Shown in pieces: positions 28,566 through 37,314 of a stretch of 64,000 nt of DNA; within the stretch, counting starts at the first letter, position 1; each line of letters opens with the position of its first letter. The notes below the pieces were generated by a model, which was not told the DNA's origin, made no database searches, and saw nothing but the letters and a program-made list of their open reading frames with translations. Source of the stretch: Photobacterium phosphoreum (GTDB lineage: Bacteria; Pseudomonadota; Gammaproteobacteria; Enterobacterales; Vibrionaceae); NCBI RefSeq assembly GCF_002954725.1, contig NZ_MSCQ01000003.1, forward strand, positions 1-64,000, read 5' to 3'. The translations under genes were made by a program, and so were the position numbers.

Positions 28566-30012
28566 GACAGCACATACAGAGATTAAACCGGTAAAGAAAA
28601 GCTTCTTTGCTCAGTTAAAATTCCCATCTGCTTATACTATTTTATTTATGCTGATTGCTTTTGTTGCCGCCCTCACATGGGTTGTACCCGCAGGTCAATA
28701 TGATCGTGAAATGAATACAGAACTCGGCAAAGAAGTACCTATTACCGGCACTTACAAACCGGTTGAGAGTAACCCTCAGGGCGTTGTCGATGTATTACTG
28801 GCACCAATAGATGGTTTTTATAACCATGAATCTTATGAAGCAGCGGCTATTGATGTGTCGTTGTTTATTCTCATTATTGGTGGCTTTCTAGGCCTTGTAA
28901 CTAAAACAGGTGCGATTGATGCTGGTATTGAACGCGTAACCGCTCGCTTACACGGTAAAGAAGAGTTAATGATCCCTATTTTGATGGGTCTGTTTGCTGC
29001 TGGCGGCACAATTTACGGTATGGCAGAAGAATCATTACCTTTTTATACACTGCTTGTTCCTGTGATGATGGCGGCACGTTTTGATCCCTTAGTTGCGGCA
29101 GCGACAGTATTACTTGGCGCTGGCATTGGAACGCTAGGATCAACCATTAACCCCTTTGCTACCGTTATTGCTTCTAATGCTGCTGGTATACCTTTTACTG
29201 ATGGCATTATGCTGCGAGTTATTATTCTGACTGTCGGTTGGTTAATCTGCGTTGGTTATGTGATGCGCTATGCAAAAATGGTGCGTGAAGATAAAACTAA
29301 ATCAATTGTGTATGACCAATATGAACAAAATAAAGCCCATTTTTTAAGTAATCAATCAGATCAAATGCTTGAATTCACCACCACTCGTAAAGTTATTCTG
29401 GCTATTTTTGGACTCTCTTTTGCGGTAATGATTTATGGGGTTGCCATTGCCGGGTGGTGGATGCCACAAATATCTGCCATGTTCCTTGGCGCTGCGATTG
29501 TAATAGGCTTGGTATCACGAATGAGCGAGGAAGATTTTTCAACCAGCTTCATTGATGGGGCGCGAGATCTGCTTGGAGTCGCGTTAATTATCGGTATTGC
29601 ACGTGGTATCGTGGTGATCATGGATCGTGGCATGATCACCGATACCATCCTAAACTCAGCCGAACATATCGTTACTGGTCTCTCGGCGGTAGTGTTTATC
29701 AATGTGATGTACATTTTGGAAATATTACTGTCATTTCTAGTGCCATCAACTTCAGGACTCGCAGTACTGACAATGCCGATCATGGCACCACTGGCTGATT
29801 TTTCTGGGGTCGGACGGGATCTGGTTGTCACCGCTTACCAATCGGCCTCAGGCGTCGTTAACCTTGTGACTCCAACCTCAGCAGTGGTAATGGGAGGGCT
29901 AGCAATTGCACGTGTACCTTATGTTCGCTGGTTAAAATGGGTCGCGCCATTATTAGGTATTATTATTCTATTTACGATGGTGGTACTCAGTGTTGGCGTG
30001 ATATTAATGTAG
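28564..30012 (+). CDS. YfcC-family transporter, probably for arginine/ornithine (ArcD role)
   Basis: 482 aa, polytopic (about 11-12 helices), of the YfcC / C4-dicarboxylate anaerobic-carrier-like group. Recognisable stretches are LTWVVPAGQYDRE near the N-terminus, GTIYGMAEESLPFY, GIGTLGSTINPFAT and FLVPSTSGLAVLTMPIMAPL. It lies directly upstream of arcA and arcC, the usual place of the arginine-ornithine exchanger, so it probably feeds the arginine deiminase pathway. That substrate is inferred from context. I chose the ATG at 28564 with AGGAG 7 nt upstream; the start is buried in a hairpin. It is followed by its own terminator, so arcA needs a separate promoter. Confidence 0.85.
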   Translation: MTAHTEIKPVKKSFFAQLKFPSAYTILFMLIAFVAALTWVVPAGQYDREMNTELGKEVPITGTYKPVESNPQGVVDVLLAPIDGFYNHESYEAAAIDVSLFILIIGGFLGLVTKTGAIDAGIERVTARLHGKEELMIPILMGLFAAGGTIYGMAEESLPFYTLLVPVMMAARFDPLVAAATVLLGAGIGTLGSTINPFATVIASNAAGIPFTDGIMLRVIILTVGWLICVGYVMRYAKMVREDKTKSIVYDQYEQNKAHFLSNQSDQMLEFTTTRKVILAIFGLSFAVMIYGVAIAGWWMPQISAMFLGAAIVIGLVSRMSEEDFSTSFIDGARDLLGVALIIGIARGIVVIMDRGMITDTILNSAEHIVTGLSAVVFINVMYILEILLSFLVPSTSGLAVLTMPIMAPLADFSGVGRDLVVTAYQSASGVVNLVTPTSAVVMGGLAIARVPYVRWLKWVAPLLGIIILFTMVVLSVGVILM

Positions 30013-30047
30013 CTTGTTAATTCACGTTTAAATTAATATCATCAATT

Positions 30048-30070
30048 AAAACCGCCAACTGGCGGTTTTT
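30048..30070 (+). terminator. Terminator after the YfcC-type transporter
   Basis: AAAACCGCC-AACT-GGCGGTTTT, followed by further T. Confidence 0.92.
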
Positions 30071-30159
30071 TATTATCCATAACAAACATAACCATAGTTA
30101 TTATCACAGAGCCATAAAATAGTTATTTATTCGGTTATTTTATAACTATCTATATCCCT

Positions 30160-30250
30160 CTATTCATCTATTCATCTATTCATCTATTCATCTATTCATC
30201 TATTCATCTATTCATCTATTCATCTATTCATCTATTCATCTATTCATCTA
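30160..30250 (+). repeat. Octanucleotide tandem repeat CTATTCAT x 11
   Basis: Eleven perfect copies (30160-30247) plus a partial CTA, in the 761-bp gap between the transporter terminator and arcA, 523 bp upstream of the arcA start. The array is uninterrupted and lies outside any gene. Such arrays change length by slipped-strand mispairing. Confidence 0.97.
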
Positions 30251-30773
30251 GAAGAATAAAACAGCCATTACACACATACAATAAAAACATTAAACAACAT
30301 ATTTAAATTAAAAAAATAACACTAAAACAGTTAAAAAAATAACAAACAGTCATCACAAAAAATACCTAAATGTATTATTTAAAAATCAAATAAACGCGTT
30401 ATTTACTATATCTACTCACCTTAATTGAATAATATTCGCGCCTGTTAATACTTATTTTAGACAACCAAATGCATAAGATTTCATATCAAAATAAAATAAA
30501 CAACAAAAACAAAAACTTACCAACAAACATTGCTTTAAAAAGCAGCGTGAGCACATAATAAATCACTGCGCCTATTTGTTTGTTGATGCTATTTTTCTGT
30601 AAATAACCACTTTACAGCGCCTAACTCATTAATAATTAAACTGTGATAGTGATCTTATACAAATAAAATCCATCACGTAGAATCAATTACATAAACAACA
30701 CCTAATACTTATTTAACGTTTCGTAACTTAAACATAGCCAATCACTAATAGGCATAAATAGAGAGATACTATC
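30251..30773 (+). promoter_or_regulatory. AT-rich arcA upstream region
   Basis: There is no credible ORF. The sequence is extremely A-rich at 30260-30380 and 30480-30540. Visible elements are a GAATA-A-TATTC palindrome near 30428 (close to, but one base shorter than, an ARG box) and TGTGATAGTGATC near 30642, which keeps one CRP half-site. GAGAGATACTATC precedes the arcA ATG. I could not place a convincing -35/-10 pair. Confidence 0.35.
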
Positions 30774-31994
30774 ATGAGTAACTTTTATGTGGGTTCTGAA
30801 ATAGGTCAACTACGCCGCGTACTCATTCATCGTCCAGAGCGTGCTTTAAATAATCTAACACCATCAAATTGCCAAGACTTATTATTTGATGATGTATTAT
30901 CTGTTGAAAAAGCAGGTCAAGAACATGATGTCTTTGCGAATACTTTACGCCAACAAGGTGTTGAAGTTTTATTATTACAAACCATGTTAAGTGAAACATT
31001 AGCCGTTCCAGAAGCAAAAGATTGGCTATTATCAACTCAAATATCAAATTACCGTTTTGGGGATACCTTTGCCAATGATATTCGCTGTTTCTTAGCTGAC
31101 TTACCTCACCCTGAACTCGCTTCTATCCTATTAGGTGGTTTAAGTTACGCCGAATTACCACTGCTATCATCTTCTATTATGCAAAAAATGCATTCGCCTT
31201 GTGATTTTATTATTAAACCATTACCGAATCATCTCTTTACCCGTGATACCTCATGCTGGGTCTATGGTGGTGTGTCTATTAACCCAATGGCCAAAGAAGC
31301 GCGTCAACGTGAAACTAATCATTTACGGGCAATTTATCGCTGGCACCCGACATTTGCAGGCCAAGACTTCATTAAATACTTTGGCGATGAGCAAAATGCT
31401 TATGACAAATCCACCATTGAAGGCGGCGATGTTTTAGTTATCGGTAAAGGCAGCGTGTTAATCGGGATGTCAGAGCGCACTACCCCACAAGGTGTTGAAG
31501 CGTTAGCGGCGAGCTTATTTAAGCACGGTCAAGCCAAGCAAGTCATTGCGATGGAATTACCAAAACACCGTTCATGCATGCACCTCGATACGGTTATGAC
31601 GCATATGCGTGAAGATACCTTCTCTGTGTACCCTGAAGTGATTCGTAAAGACGTCCAATGTTGGAGCCTAACTGGCGATAATTATGGCAACGTTAAAGCC
31701 AAAGAAGAAAATTATTTTGTTCACGCTATCGAAAAAGCTTTGGGCGTTGATCAACTAAATCTCATTACCACTGGCGGCGATGGCTTTGAAGCAGAACGTG
31801 AACAATGGAACGATGCTAACAACGTGCTAACCGTCAGCCCTGGAGTGGTTATTGGTTATGAGCGTAACACTTACACTAATGAAAAATATGATAAAGCAGG
31901 GATCACCGTGTTACCTATCCCTGGCGATGAATTGGGTCGTGGTCGTGGTGGCGCACGCTGCATGAGCTGCCCAATTGAGCGTGATGGTATTTAA
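30774..31994 (+). CDS. arcA: Arginine deiminase
   Basis: Converts arginine to citrulline and ammonia, the first step of the arginine deiminase pathway. 406 aa, as expected. Active-site motifs are intact: [12 protein letters not shown] (near residue 155), EGGDVLVIG (near 218), [18 protein letters not shown] (near 265), and the catalytic cysteine C396 in [11 protein letters not shown]. Followed after 62 bp by arcC on the same strand, with a small hairpin in the gap. Supplies citrulline to the ornithine carbamoyltransferase downstream. Confidence 0.98.
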   Translation: MSNFYVGSEIGQLRRVLIHRPERALNNLTPSNCQDLLFDDVLSVEKAGQEHDVFANTLRQQGVEVLLLQTMLSETLAVPEAKDWLLSTQISNYRFGDTFANDIRCFLADLPHPELASILLGGLSYAELPLLSSSIMQKMHSPCDFIIKPLPNHLFTRDTSCWVYGGVSINPMAKEARQRETNHLRAIYRWHPTFAGQDFIKYFGDEQNAYDKSTIEGGDVLVIGKGSVLIGMSERTTPQGVEALAASLFKHGQAKQVIAMELPKHRSCMHLDTVMTHMREDTFSVYPEVIRKDVQCWSLTGDNYGNVKAKEENYFVHAIEKALGVDQLNLITTGGDGFEAEREQWNDANNVLTVSPGVVIGYERNTYTNEKYDKAGITVLPIPGDELGRGRGGARCMSCPIERDGI

Positions 31995-32006
31995 CTTAAT
32001 AACAAA

Positions 32007-32030
32007 GGCTGGGGCGCCTATCGACCAGCC
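32007..32030 (+). promoter_or_regulatory. arcA-arcC intercistronic hairpin
   Basis: GGCTGG (32007-32012) pairs with CCAGCC (32025-32030) with no T-tract. It is more likely an mRNA stability or processing element than a terminator. Confidence 0.45.
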
Positions 32031-32056
32031 ACTAATAAATACGGAGAGACACAGCT

Positions 32057-32971
32057 ATGACTAAAAAAACAGTTGTTATTGCCCTTGGTGGTAACGCCTT
32101 ATTACGTCGCGGCGAGCCTTTAGAAGCCAGCATTCAACGCCAAAACATTGCCACCGCAGCCAAAACCATCGCTGAAATTGCACTGCAATACAATGTCGTG
32201 CTCGTTCATGGCAACGGTCCACAAGTGGGGTTACTGGCACTGCAAGGGTTGGAATATAAAAAAGTGATGCCTTACCCATTAGACGTATTGGGCTCTGAAA
32301 CACAAGGCATGATCGGCTACATCTTAATGCAAGAACTGAAAAATTTGCTCCCAGAACAAGATGTCTCGTGCATGCTCACTCAAATGCTAGTTGATCCACA
32401 AGACCCAGCCTTTGCCGATCCAACCAAGCCTATTGGCCCAGTGTATCAAGAAGCAGAAGCACGTGAATTAGCCGAGAAATTTCAATGGACAGTAAAAGCT
32501 GACGGTCAATATTTCCGTCGTGTAGTGCCAAGCCCACAACCGATTGGGATCGTTGAATGCGATGCTATCGAAACCTTAATTAAACGCAATCATTTGGTTA
32601 TTTGTACTGGCGGCGGCGGCATTCCAGTGAAACGTGAGAATAACAAACTGATTGGTGTCGAAGCCGTAATCGATAAAGACATGTCAGCTGCATATCTTGC
32701 CAAGCAATTAAATGCTGATGCCCTGCTTATTTTGACTGACGCTGATGCGGTTTATCTTGATTGGGGCAAAGCAACCCAAAAAGCAATTTCAAGCACCACC
32801 CCACGAGCATTAGCACAATACCGTTTTGATGCTGGTTCAATGGGGCCCAAAATCGAAGCATCGTGTGAATTTATCAACCAAGGCGGAAAGTTAGTCGGTA
32901 TCGGTGCATTGCATGACGGATTAGAGATCCTCAAAGGGCTTGCTGGAACAAATATTATCGCAGATAAATAG
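32057..32971 (+). CDS. arcC: Carbamate kinase
   Basis: Transfers phosphate from carbamoyl phosphate to ADP, giving ATP, CO2 and ammonia: the energy-yielding last step of the pathway. 304 aa with the amino acid kinase fold: GGNALLRRGE at the N-terminus, HGNGPQVGLL (~50), CTGGGGIPV (~184), the DKDMSAAYLA loop (~205) and MGPKIEA (~265). GGAGAG lies about 10 nt before the ATG. It lies between arcA and the ornithine carbamoyltransferase gene. Confidence 0.97.
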   Translation: MTKKTVVIALGGNALLRRGEPLEASIQRQNIATAAKTIAEIALQYNVVLVHGNGPQVGLLALQGLEYKKVMPYPLDVLGSETQGMIGYILMQELKNLLPEQDVSCMLTQMLVDPQDPAFADPTKPIGPVYQEAEARELAEKFQWTVKADGQYFRRVVPSPQPIGIVECDAIETLIKRNHLVICTGGGGIPVKRENNKLIGVEAVIDKDMSAAYLAKQLNADALLILTDADAVYLDWGKATQKAISSTTPRALAQYRFDAGSMGPKIEASCEFINQGGKLVGIGALHDGLEILKGLAGTNIIADK

Positions 32972-32983
32972 AATAACTATTCA
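32970..32983. promoter_or_regulatory. ARG-box-like site before argF
   Basis: AGAAT-AACT-ATTCA matches the ARG-box core TGAAT-N4-ATTCA at 9 of 10 positions. It overlaps the arcC stop codon, 115 bp before argF, and may be a site for the ArgR-family protein encoded at 36284. Confidence 0.4.
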
Positions 32984-33019
32984 CAAATAATAAAAAATGA
33001 GATACACATATTATTAACA

Positions 33020-33033
33020 TTGATTATTATCGA
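33020..33033. promoter_or_regulatory. FNR-like box before argF
   Basis: TTGAT-TATT-ATCGA matches the FNR consensus at 9 of 10 positions and ends 64 bp before the argF start. Confidence 0.4.
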
Positions 33034-33097
33034 GTAACTCAACCATAACATAACAAGATTCAGTCGAAGAGATACTGAACCTTAAGAGGGATACATC

Positions 33098-34108
33098 ATG
33101 GCTTTTAATCTTCGTAATCGTAACTTCCTAAAATTACTTGATTTCACTCCTCGTGAGATTCAACATTTACTTGAGCTTTCGGCTGAATTAAAAAAAGCAA
33201 AATACAATGGTTATGAGCAACCACGCCTAAAAGGTAAAAATATTGCACTGATTTTTGAAAAAACCTCAACCCGTACTCGTTGCGCATTTGAAGTTGCCGC
33301 TTTTGACCAAGGTGCTCAAGTTTCTTATTTAGGCCCGTCCGGTTCTCAAATTGGCCATAAAGAATCAATGAAAGATACCGCACGTGTATTAGGTCGAATG
33401 TACGATGGCATTGAGTACCGTGGTTTTGGTCAAGCCATTGTTGAAGAGCTTGGTACATATGCAGGGGTCCCAGTATGGAATGGTCTAACAGATGAATTCC
33501 ACCCAACACAAATTTTAGCTGACTTTCTAACCATGCAAGAGCACGGTCGCGGTAAAGCATTACACCAAATATCATTTGCTTACCTAGGTGATGCACGTAA
33601 TAACATGGGCAATTCATTGATGGTCGGCGCTGCTAAAATGGGAATGGATATTCGTCTAGTGGCACCAAAAACATTTTGGCCTGATGCTGAACTTGTGGCT
33701 CAATGCCGTGAAATTGCCGCTGAAACAGGGGCTAAAATCACCATGACTGAAGATGTTCAAGAAGGCGTTCAAGGCTGTGATTTCCTTTACACTGATGTCT
33801 GGGTATCTATGGGTGAAGCCAAAGAAGCGTGGGCAGAGCGAATTAACTTAATGCTGCCATACCAAGTTAATATGGCAATGTTAAAAGCAACGGGAAACCC
33901 ACACGTTAAATTTATGCACTGTTTACCAGCTTTCCACGGCGAAGATACCGCTGTTGGCAAAGAATTAGCCCAAGCTTATCCCGTGTTATCTAAAGGGGTT
34001 GAGGTGACCGATGAAGTGATTGAATCAGCGCATTCAATTGTGTTTGATGAAGCTGAAAACCGCATGCACACCATAAAAGCAGTAATGGTTGCGACGTTAG
34101 GTAGCTAA
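33098..34108 (+). CDS. argF: Ornithine carbamoyltransferase (catabolic role likely)
   Basis: Interconverts citrulline plus phosphate and ornithine plus carbamoyl phosphate. 336 aa with the carbamoyl-phosphate loop [17 protein letters not shown] (~residue 55), [12 protein letters not shown] (~133) and the ornithine/catalytic loop HCLPAFHG (~272). It is placed after arcA and arcC, so it probably runs in the catabolic direction and could be called arcB; sequence alone does not separate the two. AGAGGG lies about 10 nt before the ATG. The gap to arcC (126 bp) carries ARG-box-like and FNR-like sites, so it may have its own promoter. Confidence 0.95.
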   Translation: MAFNLRNRNFLKLLDFTPREIQHLLELSAELKKAKYNGYEQPRLKGKNIALIFEKTSTRTRCAFEVAAFDQGAQVSYLGPSGSQIGHKESMKDTARVLGRMYDGIEYRGFGQAIVEELGTYAGVPVWNGLTDEFHPTQILADFLTMQEHGRGKALHQISFAYLGDARNNMGNSLMVGAAKMGMDIRLVAPKTFWPDAELVAQCREIAAETGAKITMTEDVQEGVQGCDFLYTDVWVSMGEAKEAWAERINLMLPYQVNMAMLKATGNPHVKFMHCLPAFHGEDTAVGKELAQAYPVLSKGVEVTDEVIESAHSIVFDEAENRMHTIKAVMVATLGS

Positions 34109-34140
34109 CGGCTCCTCCTATAACATTACCACTGTTACTT

Positions 34141-34166
34141 AACTGCCGCTTACTTGAGCGGCAGTT
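34141..34166 (+). terminator. Hairpin after argF
   Basis: A 10-bp perfect stem AACTGCCGCT / AGCGGCAGTT with a 6-nt loop. The T-tract is weak (GCATATTATTT). Confidence 0.6.
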
Positions 34167-34290
34167 GCATATTATTTCAATCACATTATTTAACATTAAT
34201 TAAAAGTGTTATTTTACAAATAAATACAAACAAAATAGTCCTAAGATATTTCAGTTTTAATTGCATAAAAATCCGTTGTTTGAATAGTTA

Positions 34291-34306
34291 ACGCAAACGC
34301 TTGCGC
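34291..34306. promoter_or_regulatory. PurR-like operator over the pyrBI promoter
   Basis: ACGCAAACGCTTGCGC differs from the enterobacterial PurR consensus ACGCAAACGTTTGCGT at two positions. Its right half covers the -35 hexamer of the pyrBI promoter, so bound repressor would block RNA polymerase (inference). Confidence 0.6.
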
Positions 34307-34328
34307 CATTAAAAATAGACGGTATAAT
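34301..34328 (+). promoter_or_regulatory. pyrBI sigma-70 promoter
   Basis: TTGCGC-N16-TATAAT, with a perfect -10. Transcription should start near 34335, about 24 nt before the pyrL leader peptide. Confidence 0.75.
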
Positions 34329-34358
34329 CCTTGCAATTTGCCTAGCAAGAGATAAAAA

Positions 34359-34460
34359 ATGAACCCTGCCATGAACACAATATTGACTCGCAGTAATCAT
34401 CCATTGATGATGGTTTGTTATTTTATTTTTACTATTTTTCAAAAAAAAGCCTCCTTTTAG
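34359..34460 (+). CDS. pyrL: pyrBI leader peptide PyrL
   Basis: A 33-codon ORF (MNPAMNTILT..., ending QKKASF) that runs into the attenuator. Just before the hairpin the RNA has long U tracts (34421-34439), encoding Phe/Ile-rich CYFIFTIF. In the E. coli mechanism low UTP slows polymerase in such tracts, so the ribosome following on the leader stops the terminator from forming; high UTP uncouples them and transcription ends. Its stop codon TAG falls in the attenuator loop. AAGAGA is the only ribosome-site candidate. It is too short for ordinary gene finding, but context and layout make it convincing. Confidence 0.82.
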   Translation: MNPAMNTILTRSNHPLMMVCYFIFTIFQKKASF

Positions 34461-34476
34461 TAGGGGGCTTTTTTTT
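34441..34476 (+). terminator. pyrBI attenuator
   Basis: AAAAAAAAGCCTCC / GGGGGCTTTTTTTT (one G-U pair) with an 8-nt loop and eight T, 63 bp before pyrB. It overlaps the last codons of pyrL. Confidence 0.92.
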
Positions 34477-34538
34477 GCCTAAAATTTAGTAACAAAGACA
34501 GTTGTTAATTTAATCACACCATCATAGGGAAAGAAGCC

Positions 34539-35468
34539 ATGGCTAATTCGCTGTTTAAGAAGCATATTATTTCCATCCCCGAGCTTAATCGCGCTGAACT
34601 CGAGCTTATTATTGATACCGCTGCGAGACTAAAAGCCGATCCGAACCCGACTTTGCTGCAAAATAAAGTCATCGCAAGTTGCTTCTTTGAACCTTCAACC
34701 CGTACTCGTCTTTCTTTTGAAACCGCCATTCAGCGTCTAGGCGGTACTGTGGTTGGGTTTGATTCACCAGGCAATACCTCGCTGGCAAATAAAGGCGAGA
34801 CATTATCTGATTCAGTGCAAGTGATCACCTCTTATGTAGATGCCTTTGTTATGCGTCACCCACAAGAAGGTGCAGCTCGATTAGCGTCTGAATTTTCCAA
34901 TGGCGTCCCCGTTATCAATGGTGGTGATGGTGCTAACCAGCATCCAACCCAAACCTTATTGGATCTGTTTACTATCCATGAAACTCAAGGCCGACTTGAT
35001 GGTATTAATATCGCCTTTGTGGGTGATTTAAAATATGGCCGTACCGTACACTCATTAACTCAAGCATTATCAAAGTTTAATGATGTTAAATTCTTCTTTA
35101 TTGCCCCTGAAGTATTGGCAATGCCAGATTACATTTGTGAAGAATTGGATGATGCGGGGATCAGTTACAGCCTCCATAACAACATGGAAGATGTTATTCC
35201 TGAATTAGATATTCTTTATATGACACGGGTTCAAAAAGAACGTTTTGATGAGTCTGAATATGTCCATATGAAAGCGGCTTATATTCTGACAGCGAGCATG
35301 TTAGAAAGCGCCCGCGACAATTTAAAAGTATTACATCCACTACCACGGGTTGATGAAATCACGGTTGATGTCGATAAGACTAAACATGCTTATTTCTTCC
35401 AACAAGCAGAGAATGGCGTCTATGCACGTCAAGCATTACTTGCACTTGTCCTTAATGAAACCCTATAA
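34539..35468 (+). CDS. pyrB: Aspartate carbamoyltransferase, catalytic chain
   Basis: Commits carbamoyl phosphate and aspartate to pyrimidine synthesis. 309 aa (E. coli 311). The carbamoyl-phosphate loop [12 protein letters not shown] (~53-64), [10 protein letters not shown] (~134) and HPLPRVDEI (~266) are intact. It forms the c6r6 enzyme with PyrI, encoded 15 bp downstream of its stop. Transcription is controlled by the pyrL attenuator and possibly PurR. It is a paralogue of the ornithine enzyme encoded 430 bp upstream and uses the same intermediate. Confidence 0.98.
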   Translation: MANSLFKKHIISIPELNRAELELIIDTAARLKADPNPTLLQNKVIASCFFEPSTRTRLSFETAIQRLGGTVVGFDSPGNTSLANKGETLSDSVQVITSYVDAFVMRHPQEGAARLASEFSNGVPVINGGDGANQHPTQTLLDLFTIHETQGRLDGINIAFVGDLKYGRTVHSLTQALSKFNDVKFFFIAPEVLAMPDYICEELDDAGISYSLHNNMEDVIPELDILYMTRVQKERFDESEYVHMKAAYILTASMLESARDNLKVLHPLPRVDEITVDVDKTKHAYFFQQAENGVYARQALLALVLNETL

Positions 35469-35483
35469 CGAGGTATGACGATC

Positions 35484-35951
35484 ATGGTTAAAGAAACCCA
35501 ACTCAAAGTTGAAGCAATTAAAAACGGCACCGTTATCGATCATATTCCAGCAAATGTTGGCATTAAAATCCTTAAATTATTCAACATTGATGGTACTAAC
35601 GAACGCGTGACGATTGGTCTTAACTTACCGTCGTCAGCATTAGGCGCTAAAGATCTGATTAAAATTGAGAATGTGTTTGTTAGCGAAGATCAAGCCAATC
35701 AATTAGCCCTTTATGCTCCTAAAGCAACGGTTAATCAAATTGAAAATTATGCCGTGGTTAAGAAGCTTAATTTATCATTACCTGAGTTTATCAGTGCTAT
35801 TTTTAAATGCCCAAATAGCAACTGTATTTCACATGGTGAACCGGTAAATAGTGGTTTTAAAGTATTGACTAAAAAAGCGGATATTCAATTAAAGTGTAAG
35901 TACTGCGAAAAAGTATTCTCACGCCAAATCGTGACTGAATGTAATAGCTAA
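35484..35951 (+). CDS. pyrI: Aspartate carbamoyltransferase, regulatory chain
   Basis: Binds CTP, UTP and ATP and gives allosteric control to PyrB. 155 aa from the ATG at 35484. I prefer this start to the ATG at 35475 because [13 protein letters not shown] aligns end-to-end with E. coli PyrI, and GAGGT is about 8 nt upstream instead of adjoining the start. The nucleotide domain ([14 protein letters not shown]) comes first. The four zinc cysteines are in CPNSNC and CKYC near the C-terminus. Operon with pyrB. Confidence 0.97.
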   Translation: MVKETQLKVEAIKNGTVIDHIPANVGIKILKLFNIDGTNERVTIGLNLPSSALGAKDLIKIENVFVSEDQANQLALYAPKATVNQIENYAVVKKLNLSLPEFISAIFKCPNSNCISHGEPVNSGFKVLTKKADIQLKCKYCEKVFSRQIVTECNS

Positions 35952-35967
35952 CGCATTATATTTAACC

Positions 35968-36025
35968 TGCCCAGCACATACACTTTCAACGAGAAAGCAC
36001 TATCAATATGCGCTGGGCATTTTTT
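35968..36025 (+). terminator. pyrBI terminator
   Basis: TGCCCAGCACATA (35968-35980) pairs with TATGCGCTGGGCA (36007-36019) with one mismatch and a 26-nt loop, followed by TTTTTT. From here to 36283 I see only a possible -10 (TATAAT, 36155-36160) for the argR-type gene. Confidence 0.85.
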
Positions 36026-36283
36026 ATCTGGATTCAATTAACGACAAACTCAAAGTAATCTATAACGTTAATCGTCATCACATTACTATCATTCACTGGC
36101 ATAACTTCATATCACGTTTGTTATTTGGTGATAATGGTCATATCTCCGCTACATTATAATTGCTACCATTAATATACAACAAATGGCATTATCATCTAAT
36201 GATTACAGCCTCTTATAGCGACACCGATAATCTATCCCGCCTAATCTATTATTGATCGATACATTGCCAAGGAGTGACTTCAA

Positions 36284-36769
36284 ATGGACACCCAACACCC
36301 AGCAATCGAACATCATTCTTGTAATGATAATATGACATCTGCATGTAAACGCTTATTACAACAACAAAGTTTTACAACCCAAGATGATATTCGGTATCAA
36401 TTAATTCAATTAGGCTTTCACGATATCAGTCAATCAACAGTATCACGGCTATTATTACGACTAGGTGTCGCTAAGGTGCCCAATGCCGCAGGTAAAAAAA
36501 TATATTGTCTAACCACTGAAAATGAACCGATTCTGATTAATGCCTCGATTGCATCACAAATAGAGTTTGTTAGTCATAATCAGTTAGTGGTTGTTATAAA
36601 AACCCATCCTGGTGGGGCGCAATTGGTGGCAAGGTTAATTGATATGCAACCTCACGTTGACATTTTAGGCACGGTTGGTGGTAATGATACCGTTATGGTT
36701 GCGCCCAAAGACATTACACGAATAGACCAATGCTTACAGATCGTAAAACAACGCTTAGGACTTAAATAG
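36284..36769 (+). CDS. argR: ArgR-family arginine repressor/activator (probable second copy)
   Basis: 161 aa. N-terminal winged helix (~15-80, with SQSTVSRLLLRLGVAKVPN as the recognition region) and a C-terminal arginine-binding oligomerisation domain, with the GGAQLVARLIDM and GTVGGNDTVMVAP motifs that bind arginine in ArgR hexamers. GGAG lies 10 nt before the ATG. The main ArgR of gammaproteobacteria is usually next to mdh. This one, beside the arc genes, is probably a divergent paralogue dedicated to them, as pathway-specific ArgR copies are in other bacteria (inference). ARG-box-like DNA precedes argF. Confidence 0.88.
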   Translation: MDTQHPAIEHHSCNDNMTSACKRLLQQQSFTTQDDIRYQLIQLGFHDISQSTVSRLLLRLGVAKVPNAAGKKIYCLTTENEPILINASIASQIEFVSHNQLVVVIKTHPGGAQLVARLIDMQPHVDILGTVGGNDTVMVAPKDITRIDQCLQIVKQRLGLK

Positions 36770-36878
36770 CGATTGATAGCCATAATGATTAGTTGAATAT
36801 AGGTTTTATTGCCCCCATATCAATACACACTGAAAGGCGATTATTTTGCCTTTTAATGACCATAAAATAGGATAACTC

Positions 36879-37265
36879 ATGACAAAAATTCTTCATACAG
36901 AGCAAGCACCTGCAGCAATCGGTCCTTACGTACAAGGTGTAGATCTTGGCAGCATGGTAATGACATCAGGTCAGATCCCGGTTAACCCACTAACAGGTGA
37001 AGTTGCAGCAGATATTGCCGCCCAAACACGTCAATCATTAGATAACGTTAAAGCTGTTGTTGCAGCATCTGGTCTTACTGTGGCTGACATTGTGAAGATG
37101 ACGGTCTTTGTTAAAGATCTGAATGATTTTGGTGCGGTAAATGAAGTCTACGGTGCATTCTTTGATGAACACAATGCACCTTATCCTGCTCGATCTTGTG
37201 TTGAAGTTGCACGTCTACCTAAAGATGTGAAGATTGAAATTGAAGCAATTGCAGTACGTAAATAA
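36879..37265 (+). CDS. ridA: RidA family enamine/imine deaminase
   Basis: 128 aa; hydrolyses reactive 2-aminoacrylate and other enamines made by PLP enzymes, preventing damage to them. Typical motifs: GPYVQGVDLG, SGQIPVNPLTGEV (~30-42), MTVFVKDLNDF, and the catalytic arginine in PARSCVEVARLP (~105). AGGATAACTC is the ribosome site. In E. coli ridA follows pyrBI directly; here the ArgR-type gene is inserted between them. It converges on idi. Confidence 0.96.
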   Translation: MTKILHTEQAPAAIGPYVQGVDLGSMVMTSGQIPVNPLTGEVAADIAAQTRQSLDNVKAVVAASGLTVADIVKMTVFVKDLNDFGAVNEVYGAFFDEHNAPYPARSCVEVARLPKDVKIEIEAIAVRK

Positions 37266-37275
37266 TTATAAAAAT

Positions 37276-37311
37276 AGCGATCACGAGACTGAAATCAGTG
37301 ATCGCTTTTTG
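37276..37311. terminator. Terminator between ridA and idi
   Basis: AGCGATCAC / GTGATCGCT, 13-nt loop, followed by TTTTT on the plus strand and matched by AAAAT on the left. Confidence 0.82.
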
Positions 37312-37314
37312 TTC

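Noticed and set aside
30160-30250. Possible CRISPR array
   Set aside because: The units are only 8 bp, directly adjacent and without spacers; no cas genes are near.
30424-30440. ARG box upstream of arcA (TGAAT...ATTCG)
   Set aside because: The spacer between half-sites is one base too short and the right half has a mismatch, so I did not list it as a site.
34257-34442. Minus-strand open frame over the pyrL region
   Set aside because: It is antisense to the promoter, leader peptide and attenuator, which explain the sequence better.
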